Under the pieces are notes generated by a model. It saw only the letters and a program-made list of their open reading frames with translations. It was not told where the DNA came from and made no database searches. This document shows positions 16,213 through 23,851 of a DNA stretch of 25,760 nucleotides, one piece after another. The stretch's first letter is position 1, and every line of letters starts with the position of its first letter. Position numbers and translations under genes: made by a program. Source of the stretch: an uncultured Eubacterium sp. (GTDB lineage Bacteria; Bacillota; Clostridia; Lachnospirales; Lachnospiraceae); contig CAKRKO010000033.1 of assembly GCA_934358495.1 (NCBI GenBank), positions 1 to 25,760 of the forward strand. The letters are read 5' to 3'.

Positions 16213-16237
16213 CGGGGGGCTGCCTGGCAGTTCCCCG
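16213..16237 (+). other. GC-rich hairpin between binding protein and permease genes
   Basis: CGGGGGGCTGCC pairs with GGCAGTTCCCCG (10-11 effective bp, two G-U). It starts 41 nt after the lipoprotein stop and has no U-run. A stem here would protect the upstream mRNA, so that the receptor is made in excess over the permeases, as is known for malE-malF-type operons. Confidence 0.7.
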
Positions 16238-16264
16238 AATATTATTTGCGAAGGGGGTTTTGAG

Positions 16265-17158
16265 GTGAAACCTAAGAAAAAAGGCATGACCTTAGTTGCA
16301 AAGCAGAAAGCAGCCGGCTGGACCTTCCTGATTCCAGCATCTGCCATGATTGCAATTATGAGCTTTTTCCCGATGGTAAAAGCATTCATCCTTTCCTTAC
16401 AGACAGGTAAAGGAGCCGCAGTGCATTTTGCCGGATTTACAAATTATGCACGTATGTTCCAGGACAAAGTGTTTTTACGCTCTGTAGGAAATACATTTTT
16501 CTACCTGATAATCCAGGTACCGATCATGCTTGTGCTTGCAATTTTACTTGCACAGCTGTTAAATAACAGAGATCTTAAATTAAGAGGATTTTTCCGTACA
16601 TGCGTATTCTTACCATGTGCAACATCTCTGGTTTCTTATGCATTAATTTTCCGTTTCCTGTTTGCTCAGGATGGTTTTGTAAATAATGCATTAATTGGAC
16701 TTGGCATTCTTGATCATGGATATAACTTCCTGGGAAATGCCATGAGTGCGAAAATCGTAATTATTATTGCGTTGGTATGGAGATGGACAGGTTACAATAT
16801 GGTATTCTACCTGGCCGGCTTACAGAATATTGAGTACTCCGTATATGAGGCAGCCAAAATTGATGGAGCCAATGGATGGAAAACATTCTGGAGTATCACT
16901 GTACCATTGTTAAAACCGACAATTATTATGACATTTATTATGTCTATTAATGGTACATTACAGTTGTTTGATGAGTCAGTCAACCTGACAAATGGTGGAC
17001 CTGCAAATGCAACTATTACAATGTCACATCATGTATATAATACCGTATTCTTACGTACACCGAACTTTGGATATGGTTGTGCAATGTCATTCTTTATATT
17101 TGTGCTTGTAGCAATTCTTGCATTTATCAATATGAAAGTAGGTGATACACGTGACTAA
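16265..17158 (+). CDS. Sugar ABC transporter permease (MalF-type)
   Basis: Inner-membrane permease subunit of a carbohydrate uptake type 1 ABC importer. The 297-residue protein has six hydrophobic segments and the binding-protein-dependent permease EAA loop, YEAAKIDGANGWKTFWSITVP (about residues 197-217), which docks the ATPase. The start is GTG at 16265, preceded by AAGGGGG about 8 nt away; an internal ATG at 16286 would have no comparable site. The gene ends 8 nt inside the next permease gene. No ATP-binding subunit is present in the operon, so a shared MsmK/MalK-type ATPase encoded elsewhere is expected. Confidence 0.93.
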   Translation: MKPKKKGMTLVAKQKAAGWTFLIPASAMIAIMSFFPMVKAFILSLQTGKGAAVHFAGFTNYARMFQDKVFLRSVGNTFFYLIIQVPIMLVLAILLAQLLNNRDLKLRGFFRTCVFLPCATSLVSYALIFRFLFAQDGFVNNALIGLGILDHGYNFLGNAMSAKIVIIIALVWRWTGYNMVFYLAGLQNIEYSVYEAAKIDGANGWKTFWSITVPLLKPTIIMTFIMSINGTLQLFDESVNLTNGGPANATITMSHHVYNTVFLRTPNFGYGCAMSFFIFVLVAILAFINMKVGDTRD

Positions 17159-17981
17159 AAAGAAAAACAAATCAATGATTCAGCGTCGACTGATCCCTAC
17201 TTATATTTTTCTTGCAATTGTGTCACTGATCTCCGTATTTCCTTTTTACTGGATGATCATGGCAGCAACAAACGATTATGTAGATATTTCCAAAGGTAAA
17301 TTAACTTTTGGACTCTATGCAGCAGAGAACTTTAGAAATTTGATTGAACAGCAGCCACTGGGTCTGGCAATGAAAAATTCATTTATATATGCGATTTCAG
17401 TTACAATCATCTGTTTGTTTATTTGTTCTTTGGCTGGTTACGGATTTGAGGTTTATCATGACAAGTGGAAAGACAGATTATTCTCCGTTCTGCTTCTTGG
17501 TATGATGATTCCGCAGGTAGCAACTATGATTCCGTTATTCCAGATGTTCAGTAAAGCACATTTATTGAATACTGTACCTGGATTTTTCCTGCCGATCATT
17601 TCAACGCCGTTTATGATCATGATGTTCCGACAAAATTCGAGATCATTCCCGGTAGATATTATTGAGGCAGCACGTATCGACGGATTGAACGAGATTCAGA
17701 TTTTCTTCCAGATGTATATGCCGGTTATGAAATCTACTTATGCAGCAGCAGCAGTTATTACATTTATGAATGCATGGAATGCATATCTGTGGCCGAAGAT
17801 CTGTATGACAGATGGTGAATCTTTGAATATGGTTATGTTAATTGCGAATATGACTGGTGGTTATAAACTTGATTATGGTATGATCATGATGGGTGTATTA
17901 TTCTGTTCTATTCCTACTATGGTTGTATTCTTTATCCTTCAGAAACAGTTTGCAGAAGGTATTACAGGTGCCGTTAAATAA
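17151..17981 (+). CDS. Sugar ABC transporter permease (MalG-type)
   Basis: Second permease subunit, 276 residues with six membrane segments (LIPTYIFLAIVSLISVFPFYW first) and the EAA loop IEAARIDGLNEIQIFFQMYMP. The chosen start is GTG at 17151, placed 6-7 nt after AGGTG and overlapping the MalF-type gene by 8 nt; a GTG at 17142 is also in frame and would add three residues. The conserved C-terminal FAEGITGAVKG-like end (here FAEGITGAVK) shows the protein is complete. A strong terminator follows, so the importer operon largely ends here and the GH42 gene needs read-through or its own promoter. Confidence 0.93.
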   Translation: MTKKKNKSMIQRRLIPTYIFLAIVSLISVFPFYWMIMAATNDYVDISKGKLTFGLYAAENFRNLIEQQPLGLAMKNSFIYAISVTIICLFICSLAGYGFEVYHDKWKDRLFSVLLLGMMIPQVATMIPLFQMFSKAHLLNTVPGFFLPIISTPFMIMMFRQNSRSFPVDIIEAARIDGLNEIQIFFQMYMPVMKSTYAAAAVITFMNAWNAYLWPKICMTDGESLNMVMLIANMTGGYKLDYGMIMMGVLFCSIPTMVVFFILQKQFAEGITGAVK

Positions 17982-18026
17982 TGACGAGATAAATAGTCAT
18001 ATCAAACATAATATTGCAACTTATGC

Positions 18027-18057
18027 AACCCCACGGTGGTTTCGCCGTGGGGTTTTT
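18027..18057 (+). terminator. Strong terminator after the importer operon
   Basis: A 12-bp stem pairs AACCCCACGGTG with CGCCGTGGGGTT (one U-G), with GTTT as the loop, running into TTTTT. A second, weaker stem (ACCGGAA...TTTTCGGT then TTTTG) follows at about 18071-18095. Confidence 0.9.
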
Positions 18058-18101
18058 CAAACAGAGCATAACCGGAAGTGCTTTTTCGGTTTTGATAAAT
18101 G

Positions 18102-18117
18102 GATTCCATCTGGAATC
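18102..18117 (+). promoter_or_regulatory. CCATCTGG dyad, copy 2 (upstream of GH42)
   Basis: GATTCC-ATCT-GGAATC, a perfect 6-bp dyad, 29 nt before the GH42 start. It shares CCATCTGG with 14514-14527; the flanking base pair changed on both sides together (T/A swapped). It may be an operator or an mRNA hairpin. Confidence 0.4.
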
Positions 18118-18146
18118 AGAACTAAAGTTCAGAAAGGAAATGAAAA

Positions 18147-20153
18147 ATGGGTGTGAAATTTAATCATTTATGTTACGGTGGAGATTATAATCCGGATCAG
18201 TGGCTGGAGTATCCAGAGATTCTCGAAGAGGATATCCGTCTGATGAAGAAAGCACATGTTAATACGGTTTCACTTGGTATTTTTGCATGGGCAAAATTGG
18301 AGCCGGAAGAAGGTGTATATGATTTTGACTGGATGGAAGAAATTATCAATCGTTTGTATGAAAATGGAATTTATGTGTTTCTTGCAACTCCGTCCGGTGC
18401 GCGTCCACACTGGCTGGCTGACCGTTATCCGGAAGTGCTGCGTGTCAATGAGATGCGTCAGAAAAATATTTTTGGACAGCGTCACAACCATTGCTATACA
18501 TCTCCGATTTACCGTCAGAAAGTACGCCAGATAAATATGAAACTGGCAGAACGTTTTGGAGAGCATCCGGGTGTTTTAATGTGGCATATTTCCAATGAGT
18601 ATGGCGGAAAGTGCCATTGTCCATTATGTCAGAGTGCATTCCGTGGCTGGTTAAAGAAAAAATATAATAATGATATTAAAGAAGTAAACCGTAAGTGGAA
18701 TACTGCTTTCTGGAGTCACGATTATCAGAATTTTGATCAGATTGAGAGTCCGACACCATTAGGTGAGACATCCATTCACGGACTGGTTCTGGACTGGAAA
18801 CGTTTTGTAAGTGATCAAAGTATTGATTTCTGCAAAGCAGAGATCCAGGCATTGCGTGATGCAGGAAATCATAAACCGGTTACGACCAATCTGATGTATA
18901 ATTTCTCTACAATCAATTATCATGAGATGGCGAAAGTACTGGATGTAGTATCCTGGGATAATTATCCGCAGTGGCACAAAGGACCGGAACGCCTTGTTGC
19001 TATGGATAACGGCATGCAGCATGATATTATGCGTACGTTAAAGAAAGAGCCGTTTATTCTGATGGAATCCTGCCCGGGTCCTACGAACTGGCAGTCTGTC
19101 AGCAAATTAAAACGTCCGGGAATGTTGGAGACAGCTTCTTTGCAGGCGGTAGCGCATGGTTCAGATAGCGTTATGTATTTCCAGATCAGAAAAGGTCGTG
19201 GTGGATTTGAAAAATTCCATGGTGCTCTGATTGATCATTATGGAAAAGAGGACGAGCGGACTTATCAGGAGTGCACGGAAGTTGGCGCGGATTTGGAACA
19301 GATCGATGAACTGAAACATTCTGAAGTAAAAGCAGATGTGGCTGTTATTTATGACTGGGAAAACCGCTGGGCCGTAGAAGAAGCACAGGGACCACGTAAT
19401 AAAGGAATGTTCTATAAAGAGACAGTAGAGAAGCATTATTATGCATTCCGTAAATTAGGCCTTAATGTGGATCTGCCGGATATGACGCAGGATCTTGACG
19501 GATACAAGATCGTGGTTGCACCGATGCTTTATATGTTCCGTGCCGGATTTGAAGAGAAAGTTCGTAAATTTGTGGAAAATGGTGGCACATTTATTATGAC
19601 TTACTGGAGTGGTGTGGTAGATGAGAATGATTTGTGTGTACTTGGTGGCACACCGGGCGGTCTGATGGATGTCATGGGACTGCGCAGCACAGAAATTGAT
19701 GCACTGTATGACGGCGAGACGAATGTAGTCAAAGCAGTTGTTGGTGATGTTTCTTATCAGTGTGAGCGTTTCTGCCAGCTGGTAGATGTCAAGACTGCTG
19801 AGCCATTATTTGTATATGGCGAGGATTTCTATGCAGGTACACCGGCCATGACTGTCAATGAGTTTGGCAAAGGAAAAGCATACTATGTGTGTGCGGATGC
19901 CGAGCAGAAATTCTTTGATAACGTGTATGAAGAGATTGTGACAAAAACAGGGGTTGAAAGACCGCTGAAACAGGCAATTCCGGAAGGGATTGAGGTGTCT
20001 ACGCGTCAGAGTGAGAACGCGGAATATGTGTTTATCCAGAACTTTAATAAAGTTTCAACAGCATTCAAACCGGAACTTGACGGGGCAGAAGTACTTTTCG
20101 GCGAAGTTACCGGGGAGATGAAGCCGTTCTCTACAATTATTTTGAAACGGTAG
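18147..20153 (+). CDS. Beta-galactosidase, glycoside hydrolase family 42
   Basis: Hydrolyses terminal beta-D-galactose from small galactosides. It has no signal peptide, so it acts in the cytoplasm on imported sugar. The protein has 668 residues in the usual three-part GH42 layout. A TIM barrel (about 1-380) carries the acid/base Glu151 in WHISNEYGG and the nucleophile Glu307 in ILMESCPG. The trimerisation-type A42M domain starts at about 385 (VKADVAVIYDWENRWA), and a small beta domain ends in STIILKR. Cys116, Cys156, Cys158 and Cys161 (KCHCPLC) match the zinc-binding cysteine cluster of the family. AAGGAA lies just upstream of the ATG. The neighbouring importer and Leloir genes fit galacto-oligosaccharide use. 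Repeat copy B starts 47 nt after its stop. Confidence 0.95.
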   Translation: MGVKFNHLCYGGDYNPDQWLEYPEILEEDIRLMKKAHVNTVSLGIFAWAKLEPEEGVYDFDWMEEIINRLYENGIYVFLATPSGARPHWLADRYPEVLRVNEMRQKNIFGQRHNHCYTSPIYRQKVRQINMKLAERFGEHPGVLMWHISNEYGGKCHCPLCQSAFRGWLKKKYNNDIKEVNRKWNTAFWSHDYQNFDQIESPTPLGETSIHGLVLDWKRFVSDQSIDFCKAEIQALRDAGNHKPVTTNLMYNFSTINYHEMAKVLDVVSWDNYPQWHKGPERLVAMDNGMQHDIMRTLKKEPFILMESCPGPTNWQSVSKLKRPGMLETASLQAVAHGSDSVMYFQIRKGRGGFEKFHGALIDHYGKEDERTYQECTEVGADLEQIDELKHSEVKADVAVIYDWENRWAVEEAQGPRNKGMFYKETVEKHYYAFRKLGLNVDLPDMTQDLDGYKIVVAPMLYMFRAGFEEKVRKFVENGGTFIMTYWSGVVDENDLCVLGGTPGGLMDVMGLRSTEIDALYDGETNVVKAVVGDVSYQCERFCQLVDVKTAEPLFVYGEDFYAGTPAMTVNEFGKGKAYYVCADAEQKFFDNVYEEIVTKTGVERPLKQAIPEGIEVSTRQSENAEYVFIQNFNKVSTAFKPELDGAEVLFGEVTGEMKPFSTIILKR

Positions 20154-20200
20154 GATTTTTCGGGACTGCTTGAATTAAAATTAAATATTCATTTTTTATA

Positions 20201-20373
20201 CGAAATCGGGGAATCTTTCTACGACAGCTAGACGTTCGTTACCTTTGTTTTGCTTCGGTTTTATCGCGCTCGCTTCCAACTCTTATAAAAGCTGGTCGTT
20301 TCCCGCTCGCGCAAAACTCGCAAAACGCAGTCACTCACTGAATCGCTTGCCGTAGAAAGATTCTCCGATTTCG
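20201..20373 (+). repeat. Structured 3'-end repeat, copy B (after GH42)
   Basis: 173 bp, the same length as copy A and about 83% identical without gaps by hand count. The terminal stem (20201-20223 with 20351-20373) is 23 bp with one G-U. Compared with copy A, stem positions 9, 16, 21 and 23 changed on both sides so that pairing is kept. The core CGGTTTTATCGCGCTC and CGCGCAAAACTCGCAAA is unchanged. It sits 47 nt after GH42, in its sense, and ends 42 nt before the next gene. Confidence 0.85.
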
Positions 20374-20415
20374 TTCAAAATTCAGATGAAATAAGATATC
20401 AGGAGAAGAGAAAAA

Positions 20416-22440
20416 ATGGGAAAAATAACTGAGAATCAGACGGAAATTTATGCAGCCTATCGGGTTGCAAATCTGCTTGGTGTATATGAGGATTGCTCAC
20501 CGAACGGATTTTATCAGAGATGGAAACAAAAGAATGCTTTTATGAATGAACAGTCAGAAGAGTTTGGAATTGGAAGTACCGATAATTTTATTGAGGACGT
20601 TGAGCAGATTGTGGATCAGCGGCGTGCGGAGAAAGAATGGAAGAATGCGGATGCATGGAAAAATGGAACAGCGGCTTTTGGTGCGCGGTACCTGACACCA
20701 GAGATGTATCTGGATTATGAGTTGAAAAGTATTCAGCTGGCTTTTGCAATATATAAGGGTGAAATGGTTGGAAATCATAAATGCCATGTTTATACAGAGG
20801 ATGAAAAACGAGCTTTTTATGAGAATAATCAGGATTTGTTTACCAGATACCATGGAGATCTGTTTTCCTATGAGGAAGTCGATCTAATCATAGAAAAGTG
20901 GTTGAAAATACAAGAGTATCAGGAATTCATAGAAAGTGTAGCAGCAAATACATATTTGAGTGAAACGACCGTAAACGAAATATCGGCACAGGATGTGTCA
21001 GATGAAAAGTCAGATAATGCAGTTCGATGGATGTCAGAGTTTGAAGAGCAAATAGCGAAAGCGGATTGCGAATGTCCGTTTTACGCTGTTTGGAATCAGA
21101 TGCAGGTGGAACAGTGCCAGCGAGAAGATAAAAAACGCTCAGAAGAAACTGAAAGCGGAGCAGAGAACGGTGGTCGTTGCTATTATGTCAGTGCCATGCA
21201 CGGGGATGATGCAGCGGAAGGAACGATAGAACATCCATGGAAGAGTCTGTATGCCGTAAATCGATTGGATTTACAGCCGGGTGATCAGGTGTTGTTGGAA
21301 CGCGGTTCTGTGTTTGAAAATCAGTTTTTGCATCTGAATGTACAGGGAACAAAGGAACGGCCAATTTATATTGGTGCATATGGAAACGGTGTGAGACCAT
21401 TGATCCAGACGAATGGTCAGGGTATCTGGTATCAGAATTATGGGGATACGCTTGATGCGCCGACGCATGTATACAGAGGGTATGTTTCATCTGCGATATT
21501 GCTGTATGACTGCGAATATCTGACGGTGGAGAATTTAGAGATTAGCAATAAAGGGGACGTATTCGGAGAGACATATTCTGCTCCGCACAAGATGAATCGT
21601 ACTGGTGTGGCAGGCATTGCAAAAAATCGCGGAACGCTGCATGAAATTCATCTGAGCAATCTGTATATTCATGATGTGGAAGGTAATGTGTATGATAAAC
21701 ATATGAATAATGGCGGTATTTATTTTACCTGTCTGAAGCCAGAAGCAGAAGAAAAAACAGGCGTGGCACGTTATGAGAATGTCAGTGTCCGAGGATGTCA
21801 TCTGAAGCGGACAAGCCGTTGGGGAATTGCCGTTGGATACAGTTATAAATGCAAAGAGTTTATGACGGCAGAATTGCCGGATGAGTTGTTTGAACGGTAT
21901 GGTCATCATAACATTTATATCGCAGATAATTATGTGGAAGAAATCGGTGGTGACGGCATTACAGTGATGTATGCCATGAAACCGCTGGTGGAGTACAATT
22001 CCGGTGACAGCTGTGCGTTGGAGATGAATGACCGCTATTATACGGAACCGGAGAATCGAGCAGGAAAAGTGGCGGCAGGGATCTGGCCATGGAAGTGCAA
22101 GGATGCGTTACTGACATATAATGAGATGCGGGATATGCGCCTGAACCAGGATAGTATGGCATGGGATGCAGACTCCGGAGATGGTACACTTTACCAGTAT
22201 AATTATAGCCGGTTAAACGAGGGCGGCTGTGTAATGTTCTGCCTGGAAGAAGCAATTCATAATGAATTCCGTTATAATGTCAGCGTGGATGATCTGGGAG
22301 GGCTGATCAGTCCGTCCGGAAATCCGGATGCGTGGATTCATCATAATGTATTTTATCACAGAGCAGAAGTGCCATTTCTACGAGCACATATGGATGATGG
22401 AACATACACGGAGGAAAATAATGAATTTTATCAAGTTTAG
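20416..22440 (+). CDS. Right-handed beta-helix protein with a helical N-terminal region; probable carbohydrate-active enzyme
   Basis: 674 residues, specific function not recognised. Residues from about 256 to the end form a parallel beta-helix of the pectate-lyase/GH type: a YYVSAMHGDDAAEGT opening, HPWKSLYAVNRLDLQPGDQV, PIYIGAYGNG, then repeated short strands (LTVENLEISNKG, IHLSNLYIHDVEGN, HNIYIADNYVEEIGGDGI, IHHNVFYH). The first ~255 residues are helical and charged, with a stretch (YTEDEKRAFYENNQDLFTRY ... FSYEEVDLIIEKWLKIQEY) that looks like SurA/PrsA-type foldase helices; this likeness is by eye. No signal peptide is present, unlike most beta-helix hydrolases, so a cytoplasmic role on imported oligosaccharide is plausible. 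AGGAGAAG precedes the ATG. It follows GH42 with only repeat B between them. Confidence 0.8.
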   Translation: MGKITENQTEIYAAYRVANLLGVYEDCSPNGFYQRWKQKNAFMNEQSEEFGIGSTDNFIEDVEQIVDQRRAEKEWKNADAWKNGTAAFGARYLTPEMYLDYELKSIQLAFAIYKGEMVGNHKCHVYTEDEKRAFYENNQDLFTRYHGDLFSYEEVDLIIEKWLKIQEYQEFIESVAANTYLSETTVNEISAQDVSDEKSDNAVRWMSEFEEQIAKADCECPFYAVWNQMQVEQCQREDKKRSEETESGAENGGRCYYVSAMHGDDAAEGTIEHPWKSLYAVNRLDLQPGDQVLLERGSVFENQFLHLNVQGTKERPIYIGAYGNGVRPLIQTNGQGIWYQNYGDTLDAPTHVYRGYVSSAILLYDCEYLTVENLEISNKGDVFGETYSAPHKMNRTGVAGIAKNRGTLHEIHLSNLYIHDVEGNVYDKHMNNGGIYFTCLKPEAEEKTGVARYENVSVRGCHLKRTSRWGIAVGYSYKCKEFMTAELPDELFERYGHHNIYIADNYVEEIGGDGITVMYAMKPLVEYNSGDSCALEMNDRYYTEPENRAGKVAAGIWPWKCKDALLTYNEMRDMRLNQDSMAWDADSGDGTLYQYNYSRLNEGGCVMFCLEEAIHNEFRYNVSVDDLGGLISPSGNPDAWIHHNVFYHRAEVPFLRAHMDDGTYTEENNEFYQV

Positions 22441-22532
22441 GAAATTATTTCGTTAAGCTGCCAGGGAAGTGTTTTGGTAAACAGGATGGAAAATGTTTTC
22501 GAACGAAACGTAAAAATTGTGGCGGTCAGTCA

Positions 22533-22560
22533 TTGTATTATGTCAGAAAACTGGTATAAT
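22533..22560 (+). promoter_or_regulatory. Promoter of the Ser/Asn-rich membrane protein gene
   Basis: TTGTAT (22533-22538), a 16-nt spacer, and TATAAT (22555-22560) preceded by TGG (extended -10), 45 nt before the ATG. No terminator is seen after the beta-helix gene. Confidence 0.65.
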
Positions 22561-22604
22561 GAAAAAAGAATGCTTTAGTTACATATGAAAAAGGGGTAAA
22601 CGCA

Positions 22605-23543
22605 ATGAGAGCACGAAAAAAGAGAGAAACAATGATCATTATTCTGGTTGTATGTATTGTAGTTGTGGCAGCAGCGGCCGGTATGTTTGGAAAAAGAGCC
22701 TATGCAAAGCATAAAGAAGCGCAGCGGCAGGAAAAAATTGATGCAAAACTTGATGAGATTCAGAATTTGGGTGATACGTTTGAAAAGGCCAGTGACAGAG
22801 ATGCCAAACTTCAGGCTTTGAAAGATACAGAAGAGAGTTATTCGGAATATCAGAAGCATGAAGGTATCATTAATGACTGTATTAAGCTTTATGAATCGAC
22901 GCTTGCAACTGAGCGCAAGTATTTTGAAGACGATTACAATAATACGATCAAGACGAATAGTGTGGAAGATATCAATGCGGAGACAGATAAGGATAAGTTA
23001 AGTACATTGGTTACGACACTGACAGATCTGAAAAGGACAATCCAGACGGAGTATGATACTTACAGTGTTGTGACAGAAGAAAAGCTGACAGAACTGAATA
23101 CGACAATTGACGGGCTGATCACTTCTTACACGGAGCGTGCAGCAGCTATTGATAAAGAGACGGCAGCAAAACAGCAGGAAGAAGAGGAACAGAAAAAAGC
23201 GGAAGAGGCAGAAAAGAAGAAGCAGCAGGAAACTGCGACAAAGAAGAAGGATTCTTCAAGCAGTAACAACAGCAATAGCAGCAGTTCACAGACAACGACC
23301 ACAACAAAGAAGAAAAATAATAATTCTTCTTCCAGTTCATCCAGCAGCTCCAGTTCTTCCAACAGAACAAACAGCAATTCTTCAGGTTCAGGAAATTCCA
23401 ACAGCAGTTCTGGAAACAATTCCAGCAGTTCATCCAATAGCAATTCTTCTGGAAATCAGAGCAATAGCAATTCCGGTGGACTGGGAAATGCAGATGGCGG
23501 ATATTGGTATATTGATGAAGAGACTGGTGAATTATATAACTAA
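22605..23543 (+). CDS. Membrane-anchored coiled-coil protein with Ser/Asn-rich low-complexity tail
   Basis: 312 residues, function unknown. After a basic start (MRARKKRE), residues about 10-27 form one membrane segment (IIILVVCIVVVAAAAGMFG) without a lipobox or clear cleavage site, so it is probably a signal anchor with the rest outside. Residues about 30-200 are charged and helical, likely coiled coil, ending in Gln/Glu/Lys-rich heptad-like sequence. About 205-290 is almost only Ser, Asn, Thr, Gly and Gln, a flexible linker of the kind that crosses or packs against the cell wall. The last residues, GGYWYIDEETGELYN, form a distinct aromatic C-terminal motif. AAGGGG precedes the ATG, and it has its own promoter. 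It is not evidently part of the sugar locus. Confidence 0.8.
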   Translation: MRARKKRETMIIILVVCIVVVAAAAGMFGKRAYAKHKEAQRQEKIDAKLDEIQNLGDTFEKASDRDAKLQALKDTEESYSEYQKHEGIINDCIKLYESTLATERKYFEDDYNNTIKTNSVEDINAETDKDKLSTLVTTLTDLKRTIQTEYDTYSVVTEEKLTELNTTIDGLITSYTERAAAIDKETAAKQQEEEEQKKAEEAEKKKQQETATKKKDSSSSNNSNSSSSQTTTTTKKKNNNSSSSSSSSSSSSNRTNSNSSGSGNSNSSSGNNSSSSSNSNSSGNQSNSNSGGLGNADGGYWYIDEETGELYN

Positions 23544-23851
23544 TACCATTAGGTGTTTATAAGATGATATAGTGAGCGCAAGAGAGTCAGAATGTGCTTG
23601 CACAATTATGACGAGCGGAGAATTTATTGAGTGATGAAATCACGATATAAGAATAATGTACAAAAGAAGATAGTTGATAAAAACTATTAATCTGATTGGT
23701 TGATTTCAGAATAAATGTAAAATAATAAAACGGAGAAAAGTGATTTGAGTAGTCATTTTTCTCCATTTTTTGCTTGCGTATAAAGATCCCGAAAACAGCA
23801 GATAATGTAAGCGAGACAATTCATTTATTTTTGGAAAGGAAAAGAAATATT
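23544..23851 (+). other. Gene-free spacer before eno
   Basis: 308 bp, A+T-rich, no credible gene. It holds small hairpins (TGTGC-TT-GCACA near 23593-23604; GTGAT-GAA-ATCAC at 23631-23643) and the terminator listed separately. A ribosome site for eno (GGAAAGGA, 23833-23840) lies at its end. No confident eno promoter was found. Confidence 0.6.
23732..23771 (+). terminator. Terminator of the Ser/Asn-rich protein gene
   Basis: A 12-bp stem, GGAGAAAAGTGA (23732-23743) with TCATTTTTCTCC (23753-23764), one G-U, a 9-nt loop, then ATTTTTT. It insulates eno from upstream transcription. Confidence 0.85.

Noticed and set aside
16271..17981. Missing ATPase as evidence of a deletion in the importer operon
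   Set aside because: Permeases overlap normally and a strong terminator follows; importers of this class commonly share an ATPase encoded elsewhere.
23126..23443. Leu/Glu-rich and Cys/Trp-rich frames opposite the Ser/Asn-rich tail
   Set aside because: Direct by-products of reading Ser/Asn/Gln/Glu codons in other frames; no initiation signals.
23774..23851. Upstream in-frame ATG for eno giving 26 extra residues
   Set aside because: The extra residues do not resemble enolase, and the ribosome site fits the ATG at 23852.
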